A stretch of DNA of 64,000 nucleotides, from NCBI GenBank assembly GCA_941918925.1, contig OW799233.1, positions 10,796,001-10,860,000 of the forward strand, read 5' to 3'. Made by a program: the position numbers and the translations under genes. Positions 35,162 to 46,024 of the stretch are shown here, one piece after another. The notes below the pieces were generated by a model that was given only the letters and a program-made list of their open reading frames with translations, did not search any database and was not told where the DNA came from. Numbering within the stretch: the stretch's first letter is position 1; every line of letters starts with the position of its first letter. This DNA comes from Phyto melanocephala (Eukaryota > Arthropoda > Insecta > Diptera > Rhinophoridae).

Positions 35162-38100
35162 AGGTGTATTAGGTTTGTTTTATTTAACTATGGTATGGTT
35201 TATATTTTAGATCCCTGTATTTCATCAACGGCTTATTATAGCGAGCAAACTCTGTCAGGTAATTGTCCTCTCTCTGCTACTCCTGCTTCTGCAAATTAAC
35301 CCTCATTGATAAGGGACGATGGAAAATGCTTAAATGTTCGGACGATGATCACGACCAAGAACAGCAAGATTTCAAGTGTTGGCTATTCTTGAAATGAAGA
35401 CTCGACAAAATGTCTACGATTATTTACTAATGAAATATACTGGTCATTGTTATGTACGCAGAATGATTGGTTCAGCAAGTACATCCACAATTTAGAAGCA
35501 TTGTTATGGTTCTAGACGATTCATGATAACCTGCCATAACTTGAGTTAACGAGATCGATAACTTTCATACAGCTTTAAGTGATTTTTTATGAGTGGCAAC
35601 GTTTGTATGGAGCATTTTTAGAAATTTAAAAGATCTAAAACAACAACATTTTTGGCGGAATTTTTTTTTTTTTTAATTTGGTTTTATATTAAAAAAATAT
35701 ATTTAACATTTCGTACACTTATAAAAATTTAATACGATAATACGTTTTAGGATTTTACTTTATATAACTGAATTTTTTGCTCTTATTAAAATTTCCTAGG
35801 ATAAAATACTTATATTCTTTTTTAAAATCTTAAAGAGATAAAAAAACAACTGACATAAGTTTTTCAGAAATGAGCTTGCTCAAATTTTATTAAATTTACT
35901 GAATATGCTAAGAGTTTCATACTGACAATCAATTTTAAAATTTAAAATTGATTTGATGAACGAATTTTGGACTAAAGGTTTTTTCAAAAACCTTTTTAAA
36001 TATAAAAATTTATAGTTATTCAACTTAATATTCAGATAATTTTTAGAAAAAATTTGGGATTCGAAATTTTAGAATTATTATTGGAATCTCTCTACGAAAT
36101 GCACATTAAAAGTGAACATAATAGACAAATTTAAGTCGCGCTCAAATTTGTGTTCTGATTTGTATCTACTAAAGAGCTGTAAAAGCAACAAAAAAATGTC
36201 TGGCAAGCAATGACATTCAATTTAAATTCGTGGGTGTATATTTCTCTTTCATTAAAAAATACATTTTATTTATAAATGTTTTGCTTAAGATGAAATATAT
36301 TGAAGAATAGAACAACGCTAAAAAAAACAACCTAAATCAGAGCTAGGATGAAATAGAACATAAAAACTAAAATACTTTCAAAATATGTTTGAGGGTTTTC
36401 TAGGTCTAGACGAAAAAAAAACTTGTTCTCGCTTATAAGAAATTTTGTTCTCTTTAAACTACCCCAAATGTAAGTATTTAGTAACACTAAAGTTTTATAT
36501 ATCTGTAGGTTGTTTTTTTATGCTTTCTAATGTGCCCGATGTTTTTGGTATGATCTACCACTACTTAATTGTTTTGTTTGAAAAAGAATACAAACACTAA
36601 CAAAGCTGCAGAGAAACACTTTTCGAGTTATAATTATTTCTGTTGTCATTAAGATAAAGTAATTGGATTTAGTGCGAATTAACTTTTAGAGCATTTTATG
36701 CAGTTCTTTAGAATCGATCATAGTCGTATACTTAATATTAAATTCAAACAATAATTCAATATCAATCATACGTTTGTGGCAGTTGGTATAACAAATTAGC
36801 GCTTGATAAAACTTTCGAAACAACTGAAATAAAACACACATACACAGCGCACCATGTGTATATTTGGGTTAGTTTGTATTTTTCAACAAACACTAAACGA
36901 AAGTCGTTCACAGCAGCTATTCGAATGAAATGTCAAAAAAGAAAAATAAAAAGTTAAATAAAAAATGCGATTGCCACAGTGAGGTTGTAAACTTTAAAAA
37001 TGTCGTAACATTTGGCAGACAATTTATTTAATTGTTGTTGCAGCAACATTATTGATTTCATGATGTCAAAAGTATACATCAATGCTGCTACAGCTGTCTG
37101 CCAATCCCATAAACTAATACAATTGTGACATTACTGACGGTTGTTGCAAATGTTTGTGAACTTGTGATGTAATGTGGTTTCAGATCCATCCAATACAGTG
37201 AAGTAGTGTGGTGTGACTTGGTTTGGTGGTTTACAATGGCTGCCGGATGCAGTCAAACAAAAAAAGTTAAATTTGTATTGGCTAAAGTATTAGATAAATA
37301 AAATGCCATTAAATCAATTTATTTCAATACTAAATATCAATAAGATAAAACTACAGAAAAATAGCACAAATCAAGTACAACAACATTGAAATTTCACTTG
37401 AATTTTTTAGAGCGACAAATGGAAAAATACAAACAAATTTGGCAAAAACTTGATATAAACTACTTGACAAGGCATTACTTAGAAGCAGGAGGAAAAGAAA
37501 AATAAATAAATAAAACAAAAAAATTAAAACCCTACACCCGCAACCAGACGTTGTGGAAAATTGAAATAACAACGAAACGAAGTAAATGAAATGTAACCAC
37601 AATACTTCAGACCAGAGCTTTATAAACAACAAGAAATTTATTTCTTTGCAGAGGGAAAAAAATTCACTATTTAGTTTTTTGAGTAAAACAACACTGATTT
37701 AACAATGTCACTTGCAATTAATTCACCAGCACACCATCGCAAAATACCTATGCTAAAGTAAAGCGTTAACCATCGAACTGAATTAATTTTCTCAGTGATT
37801 ACTTTATTCTATTCCATCTTCAGTACTCCCATTTGGTGACCACAATTAAATGCCAACCAATTTAAATGTTTTCCTCAGTAATTATTTTCTTCAATTGTCT
37901 TTTTATAGCAGAGACAAGAATTAAGTAGAAATTGATTAGAAAATCATGATGACGCTGACTCGTTATTATATGTCTCACTATTGTTCGAAAAACTCTTACT
38001 TAGACATAGACAAACATTCAAAGCCTAAGTACTCGTGCAGATAAATGTTTTAAGTATTTTTCCCCGAGAAAGTGACAGCAAAATATATTCAGCATTGATT

Positions 38101-39299
38101 GCATTATATATGCAATCAATTAAATAAAACTTTTATATTGTACTTGCATTTGTGTGAGTAAACAAATAGAGCAGGAACATACAAACAATAAAATTACTTG
38201 GAAATTAAGCTCTGGTTCTGCTTAAAACAAAATGAGTGTATATTAGTTGATGAACAATATACACAAGGTAAGCCAAAAGCACTAAAGGGTGTAATTTTTT
38301 TTTTATTTATTTACTGCTAAAATAATTATTTTAAGTAAAAAAAAAAAATTAAACTCCATGGTTACTTTTAGCCCACTCTGTATATGTAAATGATTTCGTC
38401 ATTCAATAATGTTAATATTTAAAGGAAAAAATTAAATTTAAAAGAAATTAATTCTCTAAAATTTCCTTCTTGATTCTTTGAACAAATCGTAATCATGTGC
38501 TGTCCACCGACATGAAATAAAAAAGAAAACAGTGACTAATGTTTGGCCACAATGACAAAAATTGACTTCAATATGTTGCGCTCTATGATTTGGCTACATT
38601 AAGTGTAAGTGGTATAAATGCGATACAATATAAACTATACAACAGCAACTTCAACATCAATTTGGTAAAAATCAGTGCAAGAAATCAACTCAAGTGTAAC
38701 GACAACAATTGCAAAACGGAAACCGGAAACTGTTGTACTAACAGCCTTCACTACAGACATGTCGTTCAAAACCTATAAAATGAAAAAAAAAACACAAGAA
38801 GCGAAAAAAACATTTAAAAGAAACAAATGTGTTGTAATTGTTACTTTTGTTTGAATAAAACATTGCAGGTAGTTTTTGTTTTTCCATTTAACTACCGGCA
38901 CGACAGGTATAAAAATGAATTGAATTCCATTTTTGTGCCAACGTCCATAGTAATTTCATTTCATTATAGTTTACAAGCCTTTAATAGACCAGCCAACATT
39001 TGTATGAATGTTTTATATGTGTATGCTGCTTTATCGGCCCACTTAGACAGTCACTACGGCAGTGACCATTGCAGTGACTCTTGGCTTTGATTAAAAGCTT
39101 CACGCAGTCAGTCTTTTGGTTAATAAACCTTAAACAAAAACCAATTTTTTTTGGTTCCGTAAGTACATGCACAAGTCTTTTATTTTTTTATTGCGAACCA
39201 TTTCTGTGTATGCAGATGTGTTTGTAAAGCGATAAAGGTTGTACAAATATGGGGGTTTTGAAACAACTTACTTCTGAATATTGAAACTAAACAAATTCA
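35162..39299. other. Anonymous AT-rich noncoding DNA
   Basis: No gene is supported. It contains a T-run at 35661-35674, and CAAC-rich and CAGTGAC-rich patches at 38640-38740 and 39040-39090. Acceptor- and donor-like sites flank 48 bases at about 35209-35256, but there is no independent support for an exon. Confidence 0.45.
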
Positions 39300-40015
39300 T
39301 ATTAACACAGCGTAAATGATTTGAACAGTTTCGTAAATATTATTTGCATTAAAAGCAGCGATCAGTTATTTGAACTCAAAGATCATTCTTTACTTAGTAC
39401 ATCGTCAGCACCAACATGGCAACGTAAGAGTTTTGCCTCGAAACGCAGACGACGTTTAGTTAGCACTGCGAAAAATATTGAACGTGTAGAGCAAAGTGAG
39501 AACAAAACATCTAAAACATCTACCGAAAGGCATAATGCTTAGCAGTACGTCACTGAGAAGAAAATATTTACTATTGCCATATGCATAAGGTGCAATTGGT
39601 GTGAGAACTAAAACCTGCAGATCATCAGAACAGTCTTAATTTTGCTTATAAATTTTAACAGATGGTCGGAAAGAAAATAAATAAAGCTAATTTTTGATTT
39701 GAATGAACTGTATTATCTATTGTTTTAAAAATTTAACTGTCATTTATCAATGCTAATCGTTACAGCATGATTGAGCCACTGCCTATACTGACCGGAAATT
39801 TGGAAATTATTTAGCCACCGCTTTCACCGGATTTGTCAGCACCGGTTTGTTTTCTTTAAGGTTATTTAAAGGTGCAAGTATATGTGAAAAATACCGAGCA
39901 AATCCTTGAGCTCGTAGCCAATATTGTTGAAAAAATTCGAGCGTGTTAGCCACATATTTAGAAAGATGTTATTTCATGTATAGAATAAAGCTACAAAGTC
40001 AAACTTAAAATAGAG
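39300..40015 (+). pseudogene. Mariner-type transposase relic
   Basis: The 5' part reads SKRRRRLVSTAKNIERVEQS then KTSKTSTERH, matching the linker region after the helix-turn-helix (family pattern xTxENIxxVExxVxENPxTSTRRR). After a decayed middle, about 39815-39865 reads PPLSPDLSAPVCFL, then a stop and GYLKVQVYVKN with EQILELVANIVEKIRAC. This aligns with PPxSPDLSAPDFFLWGYLKxxVY, and the third catalytic Asp has become Val. Multiple stops. A related but differently decayed copy is at 62480-63120; both share GATGCAATTGGTGTAAGAAC-like sequence. Confidence 0.7.
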
Positions 40016-40451
40016 TTGACTAAAGCTGATTATATTTAAAAGGGGTGTTGAATCTTTTATACAGGGCACGCTTTAAACGATAGATTCGTAGTTTTTGTTT
40101 ATTTTCAGTTTTAATGCCAAGGTTTTAAAACCATAGAGCCAGGGTATCCCACACAGGTTCAGTATCCGTAAGTCGACCTATACCTTCATATAGGAAGTCG
40201 GAGCTAAGCGCGAATTCTTTTTAAAAGTTAAGTTTTGCAAAGCTTAATTAAGACTCCGGGTAACTGTATATTAATACCGCTAACCGACGCCACGCAATTA
40301 ACCAATGCGAGAGTGAGACGAAAACTCTCGAAGTCAGATAAAAAGGTACGGTCTGATTGTCTTTATTCGACAACGATAACGACAATGATGCGCGCGAGCT
40401 CTTGACCAGACCAAAGCTGAATTACGACTGATACGATAGATTCTATTGATC

Positions 40452-40459
40452 ATCAGCAG
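40452..40459. repeat. Left 8-bp target-site duplication ATCAGCAG
   Basis: Directly outside the left hAT terminus and identical to 44077-44084. Eight base pairs is the diagnostic size for hAT insertions. Confidence 0.95.
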
Positions 40460-40670
40460 CAGCGTTACCGTTGGATATTTTCAAAAAGTATCAAAAAAAG
40501 GGGATTTATGCAACATAAGTGGCAACAAAAAGGGGATTTTTTTATTTTAAGGGGCACCTCTTTAAAAATCAAAAAAAAGTACACCAAAACTTTTTTTATG
40601 TATTTTGTTAAATTTATTTAAAATAACATATTAAAAATAATATAAAAACATAACAAAAATATTATTTAAT

Positions 40671-40957
40671 GATAATATTTGATTTTTATTTAAGCTTGAG
40701 ATCAACTTTTTTGTTTTTTTATAAAAAATTATTTATTAGAAACCAATATTTCGCTACTAAACTAAAATGGGTAACTTCTTCAGGGTAAATTTGTAGACAA
40801 ATTATATTAAACAAAAAGCAAATTCAAAACATATTATTACATATTTACCCTGAAGAAGCTACCCATTGTTTGGTAGCGAAATATTGGTTTCTAAAAATAA
40901 TTTTTATAAAAAAACATAAAAGTTCATCTCAAGCTTAAATAAAAATCAAATATTATC
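40671..40957. repeat. Large inverted repeat with hammerhead-core-like motif
   Basis: Arms at 40671-40790 and 40843-40957 are reverse complements with few differences, separated by about 52 bases. The right arm reads CTGAAGA (40850-40856), a perfect 6-bp stem GCTACC/GGTAGC (40858-40863 with 40872-40877), then GAAA (40878-40881). This is the conserved core order of a hammerhead ribozyme (CUGANGA, stem II, GAAA). Stems I and III and a cleavage site are not convincingly present, so activity is not claimed. Penelope-like retroelements are known to carry hammerhead motifs in terminal repeats that can be inverted, so a decayed Penelope-like terminus is one explanation. Confidence 0.6.
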
Positions 40958-41680
40958 AATTAAAAAAGATCAAAAAGAATTAGACGATATATTATTTAAT
41001 GATTATAAAACAAAAAGATTTTCATGACATTGCTTCATTGAATGGGAAATATATACATATGTATGCCTGTATTGAATACATTTGATTTCATTTATTTGAT
41101 ATTTAAAATAATATACAAAAATATGTATTAGTATGTGTATATACATATTTATTTGTGTATATATTTAATACATACGCTTTAGTTATATACGTTGTGTACA
41201 ATTAATTATTTTTAAAATGGTTTCTATATTTTGTATAAGTTTTTCACTTGGAAACCAATCTTCAAGGCATATAGTATCTAACAAACTTAAGGACAAAAGC
41301 AAGGATTCGCAAGTATTTACATTTAGCCTGTTAGTTACTTTATTTCAATATAACATATAAATTTGTTTAGGTTTGAATATACACAGAAAAAAGCAATTTT
41401 CTAATTCAAATACAAAATTTACCGAATCAAATACTTTTTTGTTCAATTTAGGTCCTATAAACAAATTTGTATATTCAAATACAAAAATTTTTAATTATTT
41501 GTTTGAAAAAATCCGCTGATTTTTTTTAATTAAAATATTAGGTTATTAACTAAAAATTAAAATTAAAAACCCAATTCATTACACATTTTTTGATAAAAAC
41601 TAAGTATTTTAGTTTTGATGTCAATTATAGAAATTTTAGAAAATTTTTCAGTACACAGTAGTTCGGTTTCGGCTTCATGA

Positions 41681-41682
<2 letters not shown>

Positions 41683-41717
<35 letters not shown>
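41683..41717. repeat. TA dinucleotide microsatellite
   Basis: Uninterrupted run of about 17 TA units inside the hAT element. Confidence 0.95.
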
Positions 41718-41721
<4 letters not shown>

Positions 41722-41879
41722 GATTTTTTTAGTGTACAAAACATTGTTAAATCAATTGCTTTGAGTTTTGTTGTATTTATATATTCTTTTCTTAAAAAAA
41801 TTTTTTAAAGCTCAAATAAAATGTCTTTGGTTGAAGAAACAAGATATATTATTTGAGAGAACTCACTTTGAAAATTTTT

Positions 41880-42285
41880 GTTAAATTTGTTCATAGTTCT
41901 CAAAATATAAGTTAGAAATTTTAAATATGTTTTGTTTACAGGCGACAAAGAGTCTAGAATAACACGAATTTTTTTTTAAATTGGAAGCACATTTTTCTTC
42001 AAATTGTGCCCGGATAAAATAGTGCTGCAGAACCGACCACTGCTCCAGAATTCTTGTTGCAACATATAAATGATAGCCATCTAGTATCACTTAGCCTTAG
42101 TATTTTATGTTCAGGTACATCAAAAATACCTTGCAGCTCCTTCGAATCGAGTTGTCTTTTTGCACTCTTAAAATACGTAAAAACCTTTTTAAATAACTGT
42201 TCAACGTCATTTGGAATGCACGATAATGATGCATTGTTCACTAGATTTATAGAATGGCACACACGGCCGATATGAAATAAATGCG
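41880..42285 (-). pseudogene. hAT transposase, downstream part
   Basis: The minus strand reads CHSINLVNNASLSCIPNDVE, FKKVFTYFKSAKRQLDSKEL and HKILRLSDTRWLS. After a frameshift it continues YVATRILEQWSVLQHYF. The RWLS motif after a CHxxNL segment and the following RxLEQW helix are typical of hAT transposases of the group found in ZNF862/SCAND3-like proteins. The C-terminal dimerisation domain beyond 41880 is not recognisable. It continues the fragment at 43520-43850 across the inserted element. Confidence 0.8.
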
Positions 42286-42540
42286 GAATCTTTTTATACC
42301 CTTCACACAGTGAAAAAGGGTATATATAGGTTTGTCATTCCGTGTGAAATTTCTACAATTTTCATTTTTTTTTATATTTTATTTAATATATTTTTTTTTT
42401 TATTTTTTTTGTATTTTGTTTTTTTTTATATTTATTATATACTAGCCAATCCCGGCGCGCGTTGCTACGCCCCTTCATGAATTTGAATCGCATTCTAAAT
42501 TTTAATCGAATATCAAGTGCAAGGCTAAAAACTATAACCT

Positions 42541-43190
42541 TTTCTTTATGAGCATGGCACTGCCCACTTTTCTAATTACGAAACTGTATAGTCATGACAG
42601 CTCAATAAGTGTGCAAAGTTTCAGAAAAATCGGTCCAGTGTAAGTACCTCAAAATGATACCTTTTTTTATGGGCGTGGCACTGCCCACTTTTCTAAATAC
42701 GAAACTGTATAGTCATGCCAACCCAATATGTGTGCAAAGTTTCAGAAAAATCGGTCCAGTGCAAGTACTTCAAAATGATACCTTTTTTTTAATGGGCGTG
42801 GCACTGCCCATTTTTCTAATGACGAAAGTGTAAAGTCATGACAGCTCAGTATGTTTGCAAAGTTTCAGAAAATTCGGTCCAGTGCAAGTAGCTAAAACTG
42901 ATAACTAATTTTTTATGGGCGTGGCCCCGCCCACTTTTTCAATCACGAAATTATAAAGCCATGGCAGCTCAATATGTGTGCAAAGTTTCAGAAAAATCGG
43001 TCCAGTGCAAGTACCTCAAAATTAAAACATTTTTAGGGGCGTGGCCCCGCCCACTTTTCTTATCACGAAATTATTTAGTCATGACAGCTCGATATGTGTG
43101 CAAAGTTTCAGAAAAATCGGTCAAGTGCAAGTAGCTAAAACTGATAACTAATTTTTTATGGGCGTGGCCCCGCCCACTTTTTTTCACCCA
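42541..43190. repeat. Internal tandem array, unit about 119 bp
   Basis: Five and a half units of high identity, marked by ATGTGTGCAAAGTTTCAG at a regular spacing. Similarity between units is higher than between related elements, consistent with tandem growth inside one element. Confidence 0.85.
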
Positions 43191-43267
43191 TAAACACTCC
43201 CTGGTATGTGTACACCAACTTACCAAAGTTTGAGCCCGATCGGTTTTACAGTTTCAGAGTCTATAGC

Positions 43268-43269
<2 letters not shown>

Positions 43270-43316
<47 letters not shown>
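43270..43316. repeat. CA dinucleotide microsatellite
   Basis: Uninterrupted run of about 23 CA units near the 5' end of the nested Helitron. Confidence 0.95.
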
Positions 43317-43319
<3 letters not shown>

Positions 43320-43519
43320 ATTCACTTTTATATATATAGATAGATATTTTCATAATTTTTTTTTTAAATTTTTTTTTTACATATATACGTAAATTTATAA
43401 TTTTACAATGGGATGTTTTTATATATGTATGTTTTTATATGTTTGTACGTATTTCATATGGGATGAATGGTGATACAAACTACTGTTATTGCATGACTGC
43501 ACGTTGTGAAGCGTATATA

Positions 43520-43850
43520 AGATTAGATTAAGATTGTTGCTACACCATTTTTTTCCACCATTGTAGATGCGTTGTCTGTAGCAAGACCTATTAAATTTTT
43601 AGTGGAATTTGATTTTCTTTCAGTAATGACAATATGGAGTTACAAATTCCTTTTCCAGAACCATCGCTTTGCTGCACTAACCGAAAGAAGCTATCAACAG
43701 TGTTTCCTTTGCAGATATCAAACTGCCCAACCACCAGCACCAAACATTTTTCCGTATTTAATGTATTTTGGACATAAGTATACGCAATCGCAAGAAACAT
43801 ATACATTAGCTAAACACGCATGATAAGCAAAAGATTTTATATGAAATTGC
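43520..43850 (-). pseudogene. hAT transposase, upstream part
   Basis: The minus strand reads DSFFRLVQQSDGSGKGICNS, ILSLLKENQIPLKI and, in an adjacent frame, IGLATDNASTMVEKNGVA. The last segment is the hAT catalytic block GxxxDxASxMxGxxxGV, with the Asp of ATDNAS preserved. A frameshift separates the two. Reading on, the protein would enter the CHSINL segment at 42262 if the insertion at 42291-43524 were absent. Confidence 0.8.
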
Positions 43851-44076
43851 TTACATATATATTAAAACAGTGTAATGTATATGTATTAAAGTTGGGTGTT
43901 TAAACAAAACAAAAGCCGCGAAAAAGTATCTTTCCATTTCGTAAAAAGTATCTAAAAAGTGGCACGATTTATAAAAAGTATCACATTTGGGGGCATTTTG
44001 ACAAAGTGGCACAATAGTATCCAAGCATTTGAAAAAGTGGCAAAATGCTACTTTAGTGGCCCTAACGGTAACGCTG

Positions 44077-44084
44077 ATCAGCAG
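44077..44084. repeat. Right 8-bp target-site duplication ATCAGCAG
   Basis: Exact copy of 40452-40459. Confidence 0.95.
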
Positions 44085-45484
44085 TTCCTTCCTTAATGTC
44101 AAAATTTCAAAAGGTTTCTCTATCTATCTCTCTCTCTTATTTTATAATTTCCAATTGTCGAAAAATTCTACTCCAGATGTAAGCAACTAATACGGTCTTT
44201 CACAAATTTATAAATTTCCTACAAATGACAGATTCAGCACTGTGGTTCAAAGCAACATCAAAAGGAAAAATAAATTAATAAAATTTGGGTTATTTTCATT
44301 TAGAATACAAATCCATTGCGTTAAACCTAAATCATTTAGAAAGTGTTTAAAATTCTTTTGGTATTGACTTCATCATCGTTATGTTTTCCAAAAAGATGAT
44401 TAAAAAAAATCCAAGTCTGGAGATGGACTAAGTGTGCTGTAATTTACTAAAATTATCTAAAGACTTTTACTTGTTGGCTTTTTGTTGTTACAAAATGTTG
44501 AGAAATAATATAAATAAAGTATCACAAGTCCATTGCTAAGCTGTGTGGCAAAATGTACAACAGATGTTGCACTTCATCATACGAAACCAAACTAAAAAGA
44601 ACAACTTGAGGCCATATTTTTCCAACAATTTCAACAACATTAACATACATCATTATGTACTCTTTACAACATGCGGTTTTTACGTTCAAAGCATTCTGTA
44701 TTTTTCTGTCTCCATCTCTTCGTTTCAAAGTCGTTAATGGCAAAAAAAAAAACAGAAAAAAAAAGAAATAAATAAATGAACAACAGTAAAAACAAGAATT
44801 GAATGTATTGCAATGACTTTTATGAGAATTTGCACAACAAAAACAAAAACAACAACAACAATCTACCAACAAACATATTATCTCTTTAACATGAAAAAAT
44901 GCTTTTAAAAAGACCATTTCAAAAGCCACATTATCCCCTGTCTTATTCTTTATTTTCACAAACTTCAGGACAGAGACTCCTGTTGAAATGAAAAAGTCAA
45001 ACTTGATGTTAGTGTGGAAAAGAATTTAACCGCCTGCTGTTTTAGTAGGAAATATTTGTAAATAAACCAAATTTGTGTAAAAGACTTTTACTATGTCTGC
45101 ATAAAACATGTATCGTTCTTTCAAAATGCACACACTTTTACTTTAATACTCACATACACTTACACTAACAAACACTTCTCCAAATTGAAAATAAGATAAA
45201 AACAAAATCATAGAATATGTTGGAACTCGTTTAAATATATTTCAAAATCAGTTTTCTAAATAAGCCACAGTAACAGAATGAAATAGACAGAAGTGTTTGT
45301 TTTGTACAAAAACAAAAAATAAATAAATTTGTAAAATACTTGGAAAGTTAGCACTAACTTTCTATTTTATAGAAAATGTTTTAAAATTTTTTAAAAGAAA
45401 ATCTTATTTCGCAAAACTTTTTAAGGTAATTTTAAAACATTTTTTTTTTAATATTAATAATAATTATTTCAGTTTAAGGTATTT
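44085..45484. other. Anonymous noncoding DNA
   Basis: No gene is supported. The longest minus-strand frame (44522-44959) is rich in Cys and Phe because it runs antisense through CAACAACAA and A-rich tracts. Confidence 0.5.
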
Positions 45485-45660
45485 TTTATAGCCTTCACAG
45501 TGAGTGTAAGGGTATATATAGGTTTGTCATTCCGTGTGAAATTTCTACAATTTTTATTTCCGACCCCATAAAGTATATATTTTCTAAAAGCTTATGAATA
45601 GGGGAGTCGATTAAGCGTAATCAGTCTGTCAGTATGTCGGAAATATTTGGGAGTATTATA
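45485..45660 (+). mobile_element. INE-1-like element, 5' fragment
   Basis: It contains the GGGTATATATAGGTTTGTCA start, the CCGACCCCATAAAGTATATA block and GGGGAGTCGATTAAG, then jumps to GGAAATATTTGGGAG, so the middle is deleted. The 3' half is absent. Confidence 0.75.
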
Positions 45661-45724
45661 TTTATATTTATTTTATATTATTTAATATTTAATATACGGA
45701 AACGTTAAACTAATAAAAAGTCCT

Positions 45725-46020
45725 TAATAATTATTATGTCGTATGTATATCCTCATTAGCTGCATTATCGGTGTCAGAAAGAAGAAGTGTGATGGTTTCT
45801 AATAAAAAAACTTTTTTATTATTCCGTTCTCTTTGCGTACTGCAGCTTATAAAAGGGTCACTGCTCAGAAATAACCTAATCAAGACATCTCGATTTGCAT
45901 CGCTTCTGCTTAATTTTTTCGAATAATTCGTACGATATAATCGTAAGTGCATATTTCTGGCCTCGGCAGCTTCTTCTGACAATTGGATGGTAGCCTGATA
46001 CCTGGGTGCCCATGTATTTT
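45725..46020 (-). pseudogene. Second RAG1/Transib-like transposase relic
   Basis: The minus strand reads TWAPRYQATIQLSEEAAEAR, then LRLYRTNYSKKLSRSDANRD, VLIRLFLSSDPFIS and a Ser/Asn-rich tail ending in a stop near 45734. It parallels the Transib pseudogene at 16590-17357 (IGQLSEDAQEARNKDF, YRENFSRK, SNEDILNRFLLSSDPLIS). Here the Lys of ARNK is Met. The segment with the HKxxxH motif is deleted between WAP and the LSEE block. No termini were found around it. The two relics differ at many positions, so they are separate subfamilies or old copies. Confidence 0.7.
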
Positions 46021-46024
46021 TTAT

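Larger units (their letters stand above)
42442..43340 (-). mobile_element. Helitron nested in the INE-1-like element
   Basis: On the minus strand it begins TCTATATATATAAAAG and ends GGGATTGGCTAG before a T, again fitting TC...CTRR between A and T. It contains about five tandem units of about 119 bp (starting near 42541, 42660, 42780, 42900 and 43020), each with GGGCGTGGC, CGCCCACTTTT and GTTTCAGAAAAATCGGTCC. A CA microsatellite at 43270-43316 lies close to the 5' end. No coding. Confidence 0.8.
42291..43524 (+). mobile_element. INE-1-like element inserted in the hAT transposase
   Basis: It starts TTTTTATACCCTTCACACAG with the TATACCC/GGGTATA hairpin and the block GGTTTGTCATTCCGTGTG. It ends GGGATGAATGGTGATACAAA, then CACGTTGTGAAGC and GTATATAAGATT. 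The middle is replaced by a Helitron (42442-43340). The two hAT coding halves lie immediately outside. Start sequence groups it with the copies at 45485, 56625 and 63181. Confidence 0.8.
40460..44076 (-). mobile_element. hAT-superfamily DNA transposon, full extent, decayed and nested
   Basis: A perfect 13-bp TIR, CAGCGTTACCGTT at 40460-40472 and AACGGTAACGCTG at 44064-44076, with an exact 8-bp duplication outside, defines a 3617-bp element. The right subterminal region (43925-44040) repeats AAAAAGTGGCA and AAAAAGTATC several times; hAT transposases are known to bind such subterminal repeats. The transposase relic is on the minus strand in two parts, 43520-43850 and 41880-42285. It is split by an INE-1-like insertion (42291-43524) that itself holds a Helitron (42442-43340). 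Removing these leaves about 2.4 kb, a reasonable hAT size. A large inverted repeat at 40671-40957 lies in the 3' noncoding part. Confidence 0.92.

Noticed and set aside
35209..35256. 48-base micro-exon between TATATTTTAG and GTAATT
   Set aside because: Splice-like sites of this quality are common in AT-rich DNA and there is no protein or conservation evidence.
40843..40890. Active hammerhead ribozyme
   Set aside because: The core order is present but complementary stems I and III and the cleavage position are not visible; only the motif is reported.
42541..43190. CRISPR-like array
   Set aside because: Units are about 119-bp contiguous tandem copies without unique spacers, inside a Helitron of a eukaryote.
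44522..44959. 145-codon minus-strand open frame
   Set aside because: Its Cys- and Phe-rich sequence comes from antisense reading of CAACAACAA and A-rich tracts; no motif or splice support.
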